Source of the DNA: Paenibacillus ihbetae
Lineage (GTDB): Bacteria; Bacillota; Bacilli; Paenibacillales; Paenibacillaceae
Assembly (NCBI RefSeq): GCF_002741055.1
Contig: NZ_CP016809.1
Location: forward strand, 5,992,501-6,056,500
DNA: 64,000 nt
Direction: 5' to 3'
Shown here piece by piece: positions 7,732 to 16,444 of the stretch (within the stretch, counting starts at the first letter, position 1; each line of letters opens with the position of its first letter). A program made the translations under genes and the position numbers. The notes below the pieces were generated by a model. The model made no database searches and was not told the DNA's origin. It saw nothing but the letters and a program-made list of their open reading frames with translations.

Positions 7732-9075
7732 TCAGTATACCCATTGAACCCAGAAGGCAAGGATTACAAGCGTAAATAAAAGGGTGGGCGGGATGGTCAA
7801 TATCGTGATCTTGATATATTCCTTCCATTTGATCTTGACATGATGTTGTTTAAGAATGTGAAGCCATATTAACGAAGCAAGCGTACCCATCGGCAAAAGC
7901 AATGCTCCAATATCACTTCCGATTACACTGGCCAGGTATGAAATTTTGAGGGTTAAAGGATCCAGGTTCATATTGGTTAGTGTGATGGTACCAACCATCA
8001 GCGCGGGGTGATTATTGAATAGAATCGATAGTAAAGAGAGCAGGCCGCCCATTAATAAGCTTGCATTTAAGAGGTCTGTGGAAACGATCGGCTCAAAGAA
8101 TTGGATGAGAAATTCCGTTAAACCGATATTATGCAGCCCATAGATGAGCACGTACATCGCGAATGCAAATATGAGAATGTGCCAGGGCGTTTTCTTCAAT
8201 AAGTCAGTCGGTTTTATTTTCAATACGGCCCATCGCCAGGACAATAGAATGACTGAGCCGAGGATCGCTACAATTTCGATTGGAATCCCTAAATAGGAGG
8301 CGACAAATAGCGCTACTCGAACCGTAAATACAAACAAGAGAACATTACGCATGACCTTATTGCGTTTGTGGATATCTGCAGGTGAAATCAGCGTCCTGCC
8401 GAGAGGGTGCATGCCGCCGCCTGCGTGCCTTCTTACATAAAGCTTGCGGGGCAGCTGTTTTCGAAAACAAAGGTATAACAGGAACACAAATAATAAAAGC
8501 CCGAGGGTAGCGGGAACAAACATCATGATGGAATGCATGTACAGATCCATATCCACGATTTCCAGTGCTATTAAATTCACGATATTGCTGACGCCAATCG
8601 GTGCGCTTGATGCAGTCGCTATGAGCGCGCCTGAGAGGAGGTAGGGAATTTTTTCATGGTTCTTTAATCCATATTGCTTCAGCAGGATGAGTAGAATAGG
8701 GGTCGTAATCAGAATGCTTCCATCGTTGTTAAAAAACAAGGTCATCAGAAAACATAATAGATTGACATACCAGAACAACCGGGTACCCGACCCTCTTGCT
8801 CTGGCTGCCAAGGATTCAGCCGCCCAGTTAAAAAAGCCGAAACTCTCTAATATGATGGCCATTACGATGGTTGCAATGATCGTTATAGCAGCACTGCTTA
8901 TCGTAGAGCCGATGGTGAGGAGGTCCGGCAATGATACGCTCCCGCTAAGCACCACGATTGCGGCCCCTGCGGATGCCGGGATGGCTTCATTTAATCCATT
9001 TGGACGCCATATGATAAGGACCATTGCGACAATAAAGGCTGCGATTGTTAGTGTGACTACTGCCGGACTGAGCAT
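7732..9075 (-). CDS. ArsB-type anion transporter
   Basis: A 447-residue integral membrane protein of the ArsB/ion-transporter superfamily with about a dozen hydrophobic segments. Family hallmarks are the half-repeat motifs FFNNDGSILITTPI with SSAPIGVSNIVNLIAL, and FNNHPALMVGT with GSDIGALLLPMGTLASLIW. ArsB extrudes arsenite or antimonite using the proton gradient. No arsR, arsC or arsA is beside it, so the substrate could differ. I start at the ATG at 9075 because the GTG at 9087 overlaps the AAGGGAG ribosome site. A 51-codon membrane peptide gene precedes it by 40 bases and is probably in the same operon. Confidence 0.75.
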   Translation of the reverse strand: MLSPAVVTLTIAAFIVAMVLIIWRPNGLNEAIPASAGAAIVVLSGSVSLPDLLTIGSTISSAAITIIATIVMAIILESFGFFNWAAESLAARARGSGTRLFWYVNLLCFLMTLFFNNDGSILITTPILLILLKQYGLKNHEKIPYLLSGALIATASSAPIGVSNIVNLIALEIVDMDLYMHSIMMFVPATLGLLLFVFLLYLCFRKQLPRKLYVRRHAGGGMHPLGRTLISPADIHKRNKVMRNVLLFVFTVRVALFVASYLGIPIEIVAILGSVILLSWRWAVLKIKPTDLLKKTPWHILIFAFAMYVLIYGLHNIGLTEFLIQFFEPIVSTDLLNASLLMGGLLSLLSILFNNHPALMVGTITLTNMNLDPLTLKISYLASVIGSDIGALLLPMGTLASLIWLHILKQHHVKIKWKEYIKITILTIPPTLLFTLVILAFWVQWVY

Positions 9076-9115
9076 GGGATATCTCACTCCCTTCTTTCAT
9101 TAATAGCAAGGGTTC

Positions 9116-9271
9116 TTACGAATCCTCTTTTTCGGGAATCACGACACTAATAAAAGCAACTTGTTCTTTTGCCGCTTCACTCTTCGTTGACTCCACGGGA
9201 ACCTGTTTAGGTGGCGTTAGCAGAGCATACAGTCCCCATCCAGCCAGCAATATAAAGATGAGCACGATCAT
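9116..9271 (-). CDS. 51-residue single-pass membrane peptide
   Basis: An open frame of 51 residues with an ideal AAGGAGTGACATTT ribosome site. It begins MIVLIFILLAGWGLYALLTP, one transmembrane span, followed by a short charged tail ending in IPEKEDS. I do not recognise a family. The gene stops 40 bases before the ArsB-like transporter on the same strand, so it may be a small accessory subunit or stabiliser of the pump; that role is an inference from position only. Confidence 0.6.
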   Translation of the reverse strand: MIVLIFILLAGWGLYALLTPPKQVPVESTKSEAAKEQVAFISVVIPEKEDS

Positions 9272-9460
9272 AAATGTCACTCCTTCTTGGGTTAATTTTT
9301 TTTGCGAAGTTACCTACCAATCATAATTAGTAGATAGATATACTCTATTTATATGTATCAAGGACTGGCACTGCTCTAATGGATTTGCCTTGTTATTGCG
9401 ATATTCCGCGATTGGATTTCATATCGGAGGCACACATTTTGGCGGGGAAAAGATAAACGA

Positions 9461-9500
9461 AACAAGCCCGACTGCTCGTTTGTGAGCAACCGGGCTTGTT
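9461..9500 (-). terminator. Terminator of the LysR gene
   Basis: On the minus strand AACAAGCCCGGTTGCTC pairs with GAGCAGTCGGGCTTGTT (one internal mismatch), followed by TCGTTT. It begins within 10 bases of the lysR stop codon. The region 9272-9460 to its left holds the promoter side of the ArsB-like operon; no further gene seen. Confidence 0.75.
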
Positions 9501-9507
9501 GATTCTC

Positions 9508-10389
9508 TTAATGGTGTTCCATGATCAATATATCGACAAAGTTTTGTGCAATTTTGGACAAGGAATGATTCTTTAGCCAGATGAGTCCGACCGGAGCTGA
9601 CATCTCGGCTGATCCGGAAATTTTGTGAGCGTGGATCGGGTATCCTTTATGCCGTTTGAGCACCGTTTCCGGAACGATCGACCCGCAAAAGCCGGAGGAA
9701 ACCAAATCCAACAACAGCGATATGTCAGAGCATTCGCCTGTAACATGGGGGTGAAGGTGGAAGCGGGAAAATGCCTCCAATATCAAATAATGCACGCCTA
9801 ATCCCTGGGTGCTTGGCAGAATTAGCGGCTGGTTTTGAATGTCCTGCAGCGACACGTCACGTTGGAACAGCCTCTGCTTGTCCGACGAAATGAAATAAAA
9901 GGGCTCGGTATAAAGGTGAAGCACCTCGAAATCGTCCAATTCCAGCGGCAGGCGAATGATCGCCAGCTCGACCTCCCGATCCCTCACTAATTTGCACAGA
10001 TGGGCAGACTCGTTCTGCTGAATTTTATAGGTTACCTTGGGGAATTGCCGTTGGAACTGATGAAGAACATGCGGAAGCTCGCCAAACGAGAACGTATTCA
10101 CGCCGAGGGATAATCTTCCGTTCACCCCTTTTCCTACTTCCCGAACCTCCATTTTCGCCTCTTCCATTAACTGATTCATCTGCAAAGCATATTTATATAA
10201 CGCTTTTCCCGCCTCGGTAACCTCTAAATGCTTCCCGCTGCGCTCCACTAATGTGGAACCGAGCTCCTCCTCCATGGCTTTCAATTGTTGACTTAGAGGG
10301 GGTTGGGAAAGATGAAGCCTTTTGGCGGCAGCAGAGATTTTCCCTTCCTCCACAATCGCGATAAAATATCGCAGTTGTCTGATATCCAT
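9508..10389 (-). CDS. LysR-family transcriptional regulator
   Basis: A 293-residue LysR-type regulator. The N-terminal winged helix-turn-helix (residues 1-60) reads DIRQLRYFIAIVEEGKIS and continues with AAAKRLHLSQPPLSQQLKAME, and a periplasmic-binding-protein-like effector domain fills residues 90-290. A GTG twelve bases upstream is open but lies on the AAAAGGAG site, so the ATG at 10389 is the better start. It is divergent from a deaminase gene and most likely controls it. The effector is unknown. Confidence 0.85.
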   Translation of the reverse strand: MDIRQLRYFIAIVEEGKISAAAKRLHLSQPPLSQQLKAMEEELGSTLVERSGKHLEVTEAGKALYKYALQMNQLMEEAKMEVREVGKGVNGRLSLGVNTFSFGELPHVLHQFQRQFPKVTYKIQQNESAHLCKLVRDREVELAIIRLPLELDDFEVLHLYTEPFYFISSDKQRLFQRDVSLQDIQNQPLILPSTQGLGVHYLILEAFSRFHLHPHVTGECSDISLLLDLVSSGFCGSIVPETVLKRHKGYPIHAHKISGSAEMSAPVGLIWLKNHSLSKIAQNFVDILIMEHH

Positions 10390-10411
10390 CTTTGAAAGCA
10401 CTCCTTTTCAT

Positions 10412-10428
10412 ATATGAAAAACCTAAGC
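10412..10428 (+). promoter_or_regulatory. Operator candidate, copy 1 of a 17-base direct repeat
   Basis: ATATGAAAAACCTAAGC; a copy differing at one base occurs at 10507-10523, 95 bases away (about nine helical turns), in the lysR-deaminase divergent region. Its position just in front of the lysR start suggests autoregulation. Confidence 0.45.
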
Positions 10429-10506
10429 AAATACGGACTTTGGCTATGTTTTTGATCTGGTTATTCCCATGGTAGCATATTGGTGCGGATTCTCGTAAGA
10501 CAATGC

Positions 10507-10523
10507 ATATGTAAAACCTAAGC
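10507..10523 (+). promoter_or_regulatory. Operator candidate, copy 2 of the 17-base direct repeat
   Basis: ATATGTAAAACCTAAGC, 16 of 17 bases identical to copy 1. A LysR tetramer contacting two distant sites in a divergent region is a common arrangement for this family; assignment to this regulator is an inference. Confidence 0.45.
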
Positions 10524-10687
10524 TCATCATATTTTTTATATATTTTTCGTTTGGATTCATTCATGTTAGCATTACGGGGTAGAAGGAAGAGGCGGCTGGA
10601 CGGTTGGCCTCAACCCGGTTAGGTCATACGCTGTCAAAGGGCTGCCGCTTAAGTTAATTTAATGTTTCAATAAGGAGGATTCCATCG

Positions 10688-11170
10688 ATGATAAATGAAA
10701 TCGATCTGAAGCATCTAAAGCGCTGTGTTGAACTCGCTAGGGCGGCACTTGAGGCCGGCGACGAACCATTCGGTTCCGTGCTTGTATCTGCAGACGGAAC
10801 CGTGCTTGCCGAAGACCATAACCATGTTGCGGGCGGGGATCATACACAACACCCGGAATTTGCATTAGCGCGGTGGGCGGCAAATCACATGACGCCCGAG
10901 GCAAGAGCGAAGGCGACCGTATATACATCGGGCGAACATTGCCCGATGTGCGCAGCGGCGCACGGCTGGGTGGGACTGGGCCGGATTGTATACGCAAGCT
11001 CCTCCAAACAACTGGCGGAGTGGCTTAAGGAAATGGGAGTCGCGCCATCCCGTGTACGGAATCTTCCGATTCAAGAAGTCATTCGCGATACAATCATAGA
11101 CGGTCCGGTCCCCGAGCTGGCCCAGGAGGTTCGGGAGCTCCATCTTCAGTTCCATTCCAGGCAAAAGTAG
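10688..11170 (+). CDS. CMP/dCMP-type nucleoside deaminase
   Basis: A 160-residue zinc deaminase of the guanine/cytosine deaminase superfamily. The active-site HxE appears as HPE (His55, Glu57) rather than the usual HAE, and the zinc cysteines are C85 and C88 in SGEHCPMCAA, where EPC is more usual. All catalytic residues are therefore present. Substrate could be guanine, a cytosine derivative or another base; tRNA editing is less likely given the changed motif. It is preceded by TAAGGAGGATT and is divergent from the LysR gene, with shared upstream repeats suggesting induction by that regulator. Confidence 0.75.
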   Translation: MINEIDLKHLKRCVELARAALEAGDEPFGSVLVSADGTVLAEDHNHVAGGDHTQHPEFALARWAANHMTPEARAKATVYTSGEHCPMCAAAHGWVGLGRIVYASSSKQLAEWLKEMGVAPSRVRNLPIQEVIRDTIIDGPVPELAQEVRELHLQFHSRQK

Positions 11171-11350
11171 GTCCGTTATGCGATGTTCATGATTCTCGGT
11201 TCAAGATTGCCGATGTCCATTCTATTGAAGCCTCCTCGGCCACTTCGAAGGTGAAGCAGGAGGCTTCTCGTTTCTCCACAGAGCACCAAGCGGTATGCCT
11301 ACGGCTTCCATCGGCTATCCGTGCATTGCCATTCGAAGCGAGGTGAGCAT

Positions 11351-12859
11351 ATGTCCATTCGGATCAAATTGTTGCTGTCCTATACGGGCATGCTTGTTGT
11401 CAGTCTGCTCGTGTTTGCCTTGACCGCCAGTTTGTTCACAATCGCGGCGACGGGGGATATTCACAGCTTCCGGGATTTCTATAAAGTCCATTACAAGCTC
11501 AACCCGCTGACAGAGGAGGAGGAATCCATCTTCCTGGAATTGAAATACCTTGCCAAAAATGAACCGGATGACCTGATGAATCAGGAGCTGCTGCAGGCTT
11601 ACGATTTCAAGCTGAAAACGGTGCAGGCCGGACTCTACGTGCGCCGGGAGAGCAACCAAGTGTTCGAATCGCATACGTTCAACCAGCCCGAATTGGAGGG
11701 GCACCTGCCTCCTTATGAGTTGAACAACCATCACATCCGCGGAACATTCAACATCGGCGAACGGTTTTACGCATATGCCAAATTCGATTTTCGGTATTCG
11801 GATGGAGAGAAAGGGAGCGTTTACGTTATTCACGAACGCAGTCCTTTCGGCGAAGTGACGCGAAAGCTGCTGCCGATGATCGTGGTGCTGCTTATCGGCA
11901 TCATTGTCATCGCGAACATGCTGTTATATCGGTGGATTACCCGAAGTGTGGTCAAACCACTAAACCTGCTTCGTGACTCGACCGAGCATATAATGGAAGG
12001 GAATCTGCAATTTTCGCTCGATCTGCGCTCCAAGGACGAAATCGGTCAACTGAACGAGGCGTTCGAGAATATGCGCAAGCGGCTGTATGAATCGGTGCAG
12101 CTCCGTCTGCGGGACGAAGAGAACCGGAAAGAGCTGATTTCCAATATCTCCCATGATTTGCGTACTCCCATTACGAACATCAAAGGATATGTCGAAGGGA
12201 TTCGCGACGGGGTTGCCGATACCCCCGAGAAGATGGACAAGTACGTTAACATTATCTATTCCAAAACCATGGATCTGGACAAACTGGTGGACGAGCTGTT
12301 CTTGTACTCCAAGCTGGACTTAAAGCAGATTCCGTTCTTGTTCGAGAAGGTGAGCATCATGAGCTTTCTGGACGACTGCATGGATGAGCTGCATTACGAA
12401 TTGGAAGAGAAGGGGATCTTGCTGAAGTGGGGCGAGCGTCCGGGCAAGGGCATTGAGGTTGTCGCCGATTTGGAAAAATTAAAACGAACCGTGCTTAATA
12501 TCATTGGAAACGCCCAGAACTTCATGAACAAAGAAGACAAGCTCATTGTTATTTCGGTGCAAGCATCGTCCGAATGGGTCACTGTCGAAATACAGGACAA
12601 CGGGATTGGAATCTCTTCCGAGGACATTCCGCATATATTTGAACGCTTTTACCGCGCCGAACGGTCGCGCAATTCCTCGACAGGCGGCAGCGGTCTCGGG
12701 CTGGCCATCGCGCGCCAGATTATCGAGGGCCACGGGGGTACAATATGGGTGAGCAGCGAGCTTGGCGTCGGCACGAGCTTTTATTTCACGTTGAAGAGAA
12801 CGATGGACCAAGGAGGGACACGAACAGATGACAACCCGGATTCTGATTATCGAGGATGA
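11351..12859 (+). CDS. Sensor histidine kinase (HAMP, HisKA, HATPase)
   Basis: A 502-residue membrane sensor kinase. There are two transmembrane segments (about residues 5-30 and 172-195) flanking an extracytoplasmic domain of about 140 residues. A HAMP linker follows, then the phospho-acceptor H-box NISHDLRTPITNIKGY (His near residue 267) and the ATPase domain with DNGIGIS and GGSGLGLAI. The ATG at 11351 follows GAGGTGA; the ATG at 11321 has no such site. It overlaps the response regulator by 32 bases, so the two are translationally coupled. The stimulus is unknown; the following SLH gene hints at cell-envelope control. Confidence 0.85.
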   Translation: MSIRIKLLLSYTGMLVVSLLVFALTASLFTIAATGDIHSFRDFYKVHYKLNPLTEEEESIFLELKYLAKNEPDDLMNQELLQAYDFKLKTVQAGLYVRRESNQVFESHTFNQPELEGHLPPYELNNHHIRGTFNIGERFYAYAKFDFRYSDGEKGSVYVIHERSPFGEVTRKLLPMIVVLLIGIIVIANMLLYRWITRSVVKPLNLLRDSTEHIMEGNLQFSLDLRSKDEIGQLNEAFENMRKRLYESVQLRLRDEENRKELISNISHDLRTPITNIKGYVEGIRDGVADTPEKMDKYVNIIYSKTMDLDKLVDELFLYSKLDLKQIPFLFEKVSIMSFLDDCMDELHYELEEKGILLKWGERPGKGIEVVADLEKLKRTVLNIIGNAQNFMNKEDKLIVISVQASSEWVTVEIQDNGIGISSEDIPHIFERFYRAERSRNSSTGGSGLGLAIARQIIEGHGGTIWVSSELGVGTSFYFTLKRTMDQGGTRTDDNPDSDYRG

Positions 12860-13523
12860 GGTTACGATCGCGCAGCTGGAGCGGGACTATTTCGAGCTGA
12901 ACGGGTATCTCGTTGATTTATGCCACACCGGCAATGAAGGGCTCAGGCTTGCCCTGGACAACGATTACAATCTCGTCATCGTCGATCTGCAGCTTCCCGG
13001 GATCAGCGGATATGATGTATGCAGACAAATCAGGCAGGCGAAGGAAGTGCCCATCTTAATCGTTTCCGCCAAAAAAGAAGAAATCGATAAAATCCGTGCC
13101 TTTCATCTCGGTGCCGACGATTATATTACCAAGCCGTTCAGCCCCGGGGAGCTCGTTGCGCGAGCCAAGGCGCACCTGACCCGATATGTCCGGCTGACGG
13201 GTAAGCAGGGGACGGTTCCCCAATCCGAAATCCGTCTTCGTGGCTTAGTGATTGACAAAGCAGCCCGCCGGGTCCATGTCCGTAACCAGGAAGTAATATT
13301 TACGACCCGCGAGTTCAGTTTGCTGGAATTTTTGGCAAGCCATCCGAATCGCGTCTTTAGCAAAAATGAATTGTTTGAACGGTTATGGGGCATGGAGTCG
13401 AACGGGGATATCGCAACCGTGACGGTTCACGTCCGCAGATTGCGTGAGAAGATTGAGGTGGATCCTTCGAATCCCCAATATATCGAAACCGTGTGGGGAG
13501 CGGGCTATCGCTTTTCTGTATAG
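12828..13523 (+). CDS. OmpR/PhoB-family response regulator
   Basis: A 231-residue regulator with a receiver domain (acidic pocket IEDE near the N-terminus, phospho-acceptor aspartate in VIVDLQLPG, conserved lysine in YITKPFSPGEL) and a C-terminal winged helix ending in TVWGAGYRFSV. The ribosome site AAGGAGG lies inside the end of the kinase gene. It is the partner of that kinase. Confidence 0.9.
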   Translation: MTTRILIIEDEVTIAQLERDYFELNGYLVDLCHTGNEGLRLALDNDYNLVIVDLQLPGISGYDVCRQIRQAKEVPILIVSAKKEEIDKIRAFHLGADDYITKPFSPGELVARAKAHLTRYVRLTGKQGTVPQSEIRLRGLVIDKAARRVHVRNQEVIFTTREFSLLEFLASHPNRVFSKNELFERLWGMESNGDIATVTVHVRRLREKIEVDPSNPQYIETVWGAGYRFSV

Positions 13524-13655
13524 CGAGTTTAGAAATTGTTAATAAACATTTTCGAAACGGTTAATACCTGGTTTCTTAGGTGTTTAGGCTTCTCCTTTAT
13601 TCTATAGGCAGGGCGAGCGAGAATCGCACCTATGAATCTTAAGGAGGGCTTATCG

Positions 13656-15140
13656 ATGAATAAATATAAGACTAAATTTGCTTCCCTTATGCTGGCAGCA
13701 GCCCTGGGCACCGCATCCTTGCCATTGGCCGCAGAGCCGGCAAACGCCGCTATGGCAGCCATGACTTCTCAGGAGCTTCAAGAAGCGATCCAAGAACTAA
13801 GCCGGCTTGGCATCATCCATGGCTATCAGGACGGTACGTTGAGAATGCAAAACAATATAACCCGCGCCGAGTTGGCGAAGCTGGTCGCTCTGACGTTTGG
13901 CCTGGAGAGTTCGCCCGCATCGCCGGCACAAATAACCGATACCCCTCCAAGTCACTGGTCCTTCACGTACGCTGCCGCCTTGACATCGCTGGATATCATG
14001 AAGGCGGAGGACGGAGTCTTTGACCCAAGCGGATCCGTAACCAACGACGAGCTGGTGCAGATCGTGGCCAAAGTGCTGAAGCGGGATGTGAAATCCGTGC
14101 AATACTGGGCGGAGCCGTTCTTCTCCAGGAATCACAGCACCACCCGTGGGGAGGCTGCGTTCCTGCTGGATAAAGCCCGGCAGGCGATCCCTTCGGCAAA
14201 TGCCAACATAACAAGCGTCCGTGCCTTAAACGCCATAACGCTGATCGTTACTTTCGATGCCCCATTGACAGCAGAAAATGAAGCATTTGCACAAGCCAAA
14301 GCGGATTTTGCCTTTACGAACGGACTTACCCTGACGAATATGCCGCGTCTAAAAACAGGCTCAATTGCGACGTATATCGTCCCAACATCCGTGCAGCAGC
14401 CAGGTACAAGCTACACACTGGCTTATAAGGGTAAGGATGCGGGAAGCTTTACCGGCAACGCCAATAAGCTTGACATGACAGAGGTAAGACAGGTTGCGAA
14501 CGATACGTTTGAGCTGGAGGCTCTCAAAGAGAACGGAGTGGTTGATTACGGCTACGTCATTTCCGCCTATAGTGCCGGCCGCGGGGAGAATGCGTTCATC
14601 TTGGATGACAACAACCGGGCGGATGGGGTCGAATACCAGATCATTTCCTCCGGCCAAGCCAGAGAGGTGACGATCACGCCGGAAGGCGGACAGCCGATTA
14701 CGGCCAAATACGTTCCCTTTACACAGTCCACAGACGGCAAGCAAGAACCGAAATTCCGGCTGCCTGAGGGCATAGTCCTGAAGCCGGGCATTACGTACAC
14801 GGTTACATCGGATTGGGCGAATATTGCAAGCCCGACCTTTGTCGCCAAGGAGATGGCCCCGCTCCAAATCGATAAGGCCGAGGCTGCTAGTGAAACCTCC
14901 ATCGTCGTTACGTTGGCGGAGGATCCGGGCGATGAATTGTTCTCCGGCCGCAGTGTGGAATTGACGGATGCCGAGGGGAATAAACGGACAGCCGCCTATA
15001 AATACTCCAGCCGTAAAGGGGCAGCAGGCGTATTCGAACTTGCGCATGGCAGCAAACTGACTGCAGGGACAACGTATGTCGTGACCCCAGTCGGTGAATG
15101 GGCCGGCGAGTCCGAGGCGGAGCTGACTGTTGCACCGTAA
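13656..15140 (+). CDS. S-layer homology domain surface protein
   Basis: A 494-residue exported protein. The signal peptide (hydrophobic core SLMLAAALGTASLPLAA) is predicted to end near residue 32. Residues 35-170 carry two to three SLH-like repeats with motifs such as GIIHGYQDGTLRMQNNITRAE and a degenerate copy around NHSTTRGEAAFLL. The rest is beta-rich, probably Ig-like. SLH domains bind pyruvylated secondary cell-wall polymer, so the protein should be surface-attached. The ATG at 13656 follows TAAGGAGGGC; the upstream ATG at 13632 lies in front of that site. It may be a target of the adjacent two-component system. Confidence 0.75.
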   Translation: MNKYKTKFASLMLAAALGTASLPLAAEPANAAMAAMTSQELQEAIQELSRLGIIHGYQDGTLRMQNNITRAELAKLVALTFGLESSPASPAQITDTPPSHWSFTYAAALTSLDIMKAEDGVFDPSGSVTNDELVQIVAKVLKRDVKSVQYWAEPFFSRNHSTTRGEAAFLLDKARQAIPSANANITSVRALNAITLIVTFDAPLTAENEAFAQAKADFAFTNGLTLTNMPRLKTGSIATYIVPTSVQQPGTSYTLAYKGKDAGSFTGNANKLDMTEVRQVANDTFELEALKENGVVDYGYVISAYSAGRGENAFILDDNNRADGVEYQIISSGQAREVTITPEGGQPITAKYVPFTQSTDGKQEPKFRLPEGIVLKPGITYTVTSDWANIASPTFVAKEMAPLQIDKAEAASETSIVVTLAEDPGDELFSGRSVELTDAEGNKRTAAYKYSSRKGAAGVFELAHGSKLTAGTTYVVTPVGEWAGESEAELTVAP

Positions 15141-15190
15141 TGGTTCGTACAAAGCAGCTTCCCCGGCCATAAATGTGTAGAAATTATTAC

Positions 15191-15230
15191 ATGACCTTGC
15201 ACGCTTGAAGCGGCAGGGTCATTTTTTTTT
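15191..15230 (+). terminator. Rho-independent terminator of the SLH gene
   Basis: TGACCTTGC pairs with GCAGGGTCA (nine pairs, one G-T) and is followed by nine T residues. The stretch 15141-15447 also contains the palindrome at 15343; I see no gene in it. Confidence 0.85.
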
Positions 15231-15342
15231 GCAGCGTGTAATTTGCTATGTCAAAATCATGAGCTGCGATACTATCACCATTCGTTTCATTTCTTAAGGT
15301 TCAACGAGAATGGGCATATTTTTCGCCTGTACAAGCGCTTAT

Positions 15343-15358
15343 CCTGCATATATGCAGG
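15343..15358. promoter_or_regulatory. Perfect 16-bp palindrome upstream of the HprK-like gene
   Basis: CCTGCATATATGCAGG is its own reverse complement, centred about 98 bases before the ATG at 15448. It is not followed by a T-run, so a dimeric repressor or activator site is more likely than a terminator. The binding protein is unknown. Confidence 0.5.
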
Positions 15359-15447
15359 AAAGCTCCCGATGGCCGTTGAATATATCGGAGGACCACAATA
15401 AATCTCAGGTGTACTACAGGCACCTTTAGCCGCAGGAGGAGAACAAC

Positions 15448-16365
15448 ATGAAGTCGATCACCGTTCAAAGTCTTACGGAAAAATTTCAATTAGAAGTGCT
15501 TGCAGGAGCCAACCGTATGGATCGTTTGATCACCCGTGCGCAGACACATAGGCCGGGGCTAGAGTTTGTAGGATATTTCAACTTTTTTCCTATGGAGCGA
15601 GTGCAGGTGCTTGGGCGCAAGGAAATTAACTACTTGCTGACGCTTAGTATAGAGGAACGCAAGTTACATATCGGCAACATCGTTAAATATCATCCGCCGT
15701 GCTTTATTGTAACGTCGGGTCAGCAGGAAATCCCTTATCTGACGCTTTTCTGTAATCAAGAGGGCATTCCATTGCTGCGGACGACCGAGACCACAACGGA
15801 ATTTATCGCGAAGCTCAACAGCTATTTAGTGAAGACACTGGCACCGGAGATGTCCATCCATGGGGTCTGCGTGAATGTGTCTGGGATAGGCATCCTGCTC
15901 AGGGGCAAATCCGGAATTGGCAAAAGCGAAACGGCGCATACCCTGATCCGAAAAGGACACCGGTTCGTCGCCGATGACATCGTGGTGCTGAAGAAGCTGG
16001 GGCCGACGACACTTCTCGGTACTCATAATGAGATCAGCCGCGAGTTCCTGGCGCTCCGAAGCATCGGACTGATCAATGTGGTACGTCAATACGGGCGCAC
16101 GGCGTTTCAGGACGAGACGCGAATTGTGCTCGATATCGAGCTGTCGCCTTGGCAGGGGGACTCGCTTAACAATGAATTGGAGACGGTCCCTCAATTTACA
16201 GAGTACTTGGGCATCCAGATTCCGCATATCGAGGTTCAGCTTCAGCCAGGACGCGACGTTGCCGGTCTGATCGAAGCGGCGGCTAACAATTGGTATCTTA
16301 AACAGCTCGGCTACAGCGCAGCAGAAGACTTTATGAAGCGGATTGAAAATGAGATGAAATCTTGA
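15448..16365 (+). CDS. Divergent HPr kinase/phosphorylase paralogue
   Basis: A 305-residue protein with the full-length HprK architecture: N-terminal DRTGG-like domain (about 1-130) and C-terminal P-loop kinase domain. Canonical HprK phosphorylates HPr at Ser46 for CcpA-mediated catabolite control. Walker A is GKSGIGKSE at about residue 153 (usually G-D/E-SG-GKSE) and HRFVADDIV is kept. The family signature region reads LRSIGLINV rather than EIRGLGIINV, and the stretch before the P-loop is HGVCVNVSG rather than HGVLVDVYG. It is not beside lgt, the common hprK neighbour. These changes suggest a second copy with altered substrate or lost phosphorylase activity. Confidence 0.75.
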   Translation: MKSITVQSLTEKFQLEVLAGANRMDRLITRAQTHRPGLEFVGYFNFFPMERVQVLGRKEINYLLTLSIEERKLHIGNIVKYHPPCFIVTSGQQEIPYLTLFCNQEGIPLLRTTETTTEFIAKLNSYLVKTLAPEMSIHGVCVNVSGIGILLRGKSGIGKSETAHTLIRKGHRFVADDIVVLKKLGPTTLLGTHNEISREFLALRSIGLINVVRQYGRTAFQDETRIVLDIELSPWQGDSLNNELETVPQFTEYLGIQIPHIEVQLQPGRDVAGLIEAAANNWYLKQLGYSAAEDFMKRIENEMKS

Positions 16366-16444
16366 CCGGAATCGGCATTCTAATTGCACCCATTGGTAAT
16401 TCCTGATATACTTTTCGCATGTTATGAGATTGGGGGTAGTACCG

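Noticed and set aside
7550..7741. Minus-strand frame of about 64 codons overlapping the ArsB-like stop
   Set aside because: It runs through the terminator hairpin and lacks a ribosome site.
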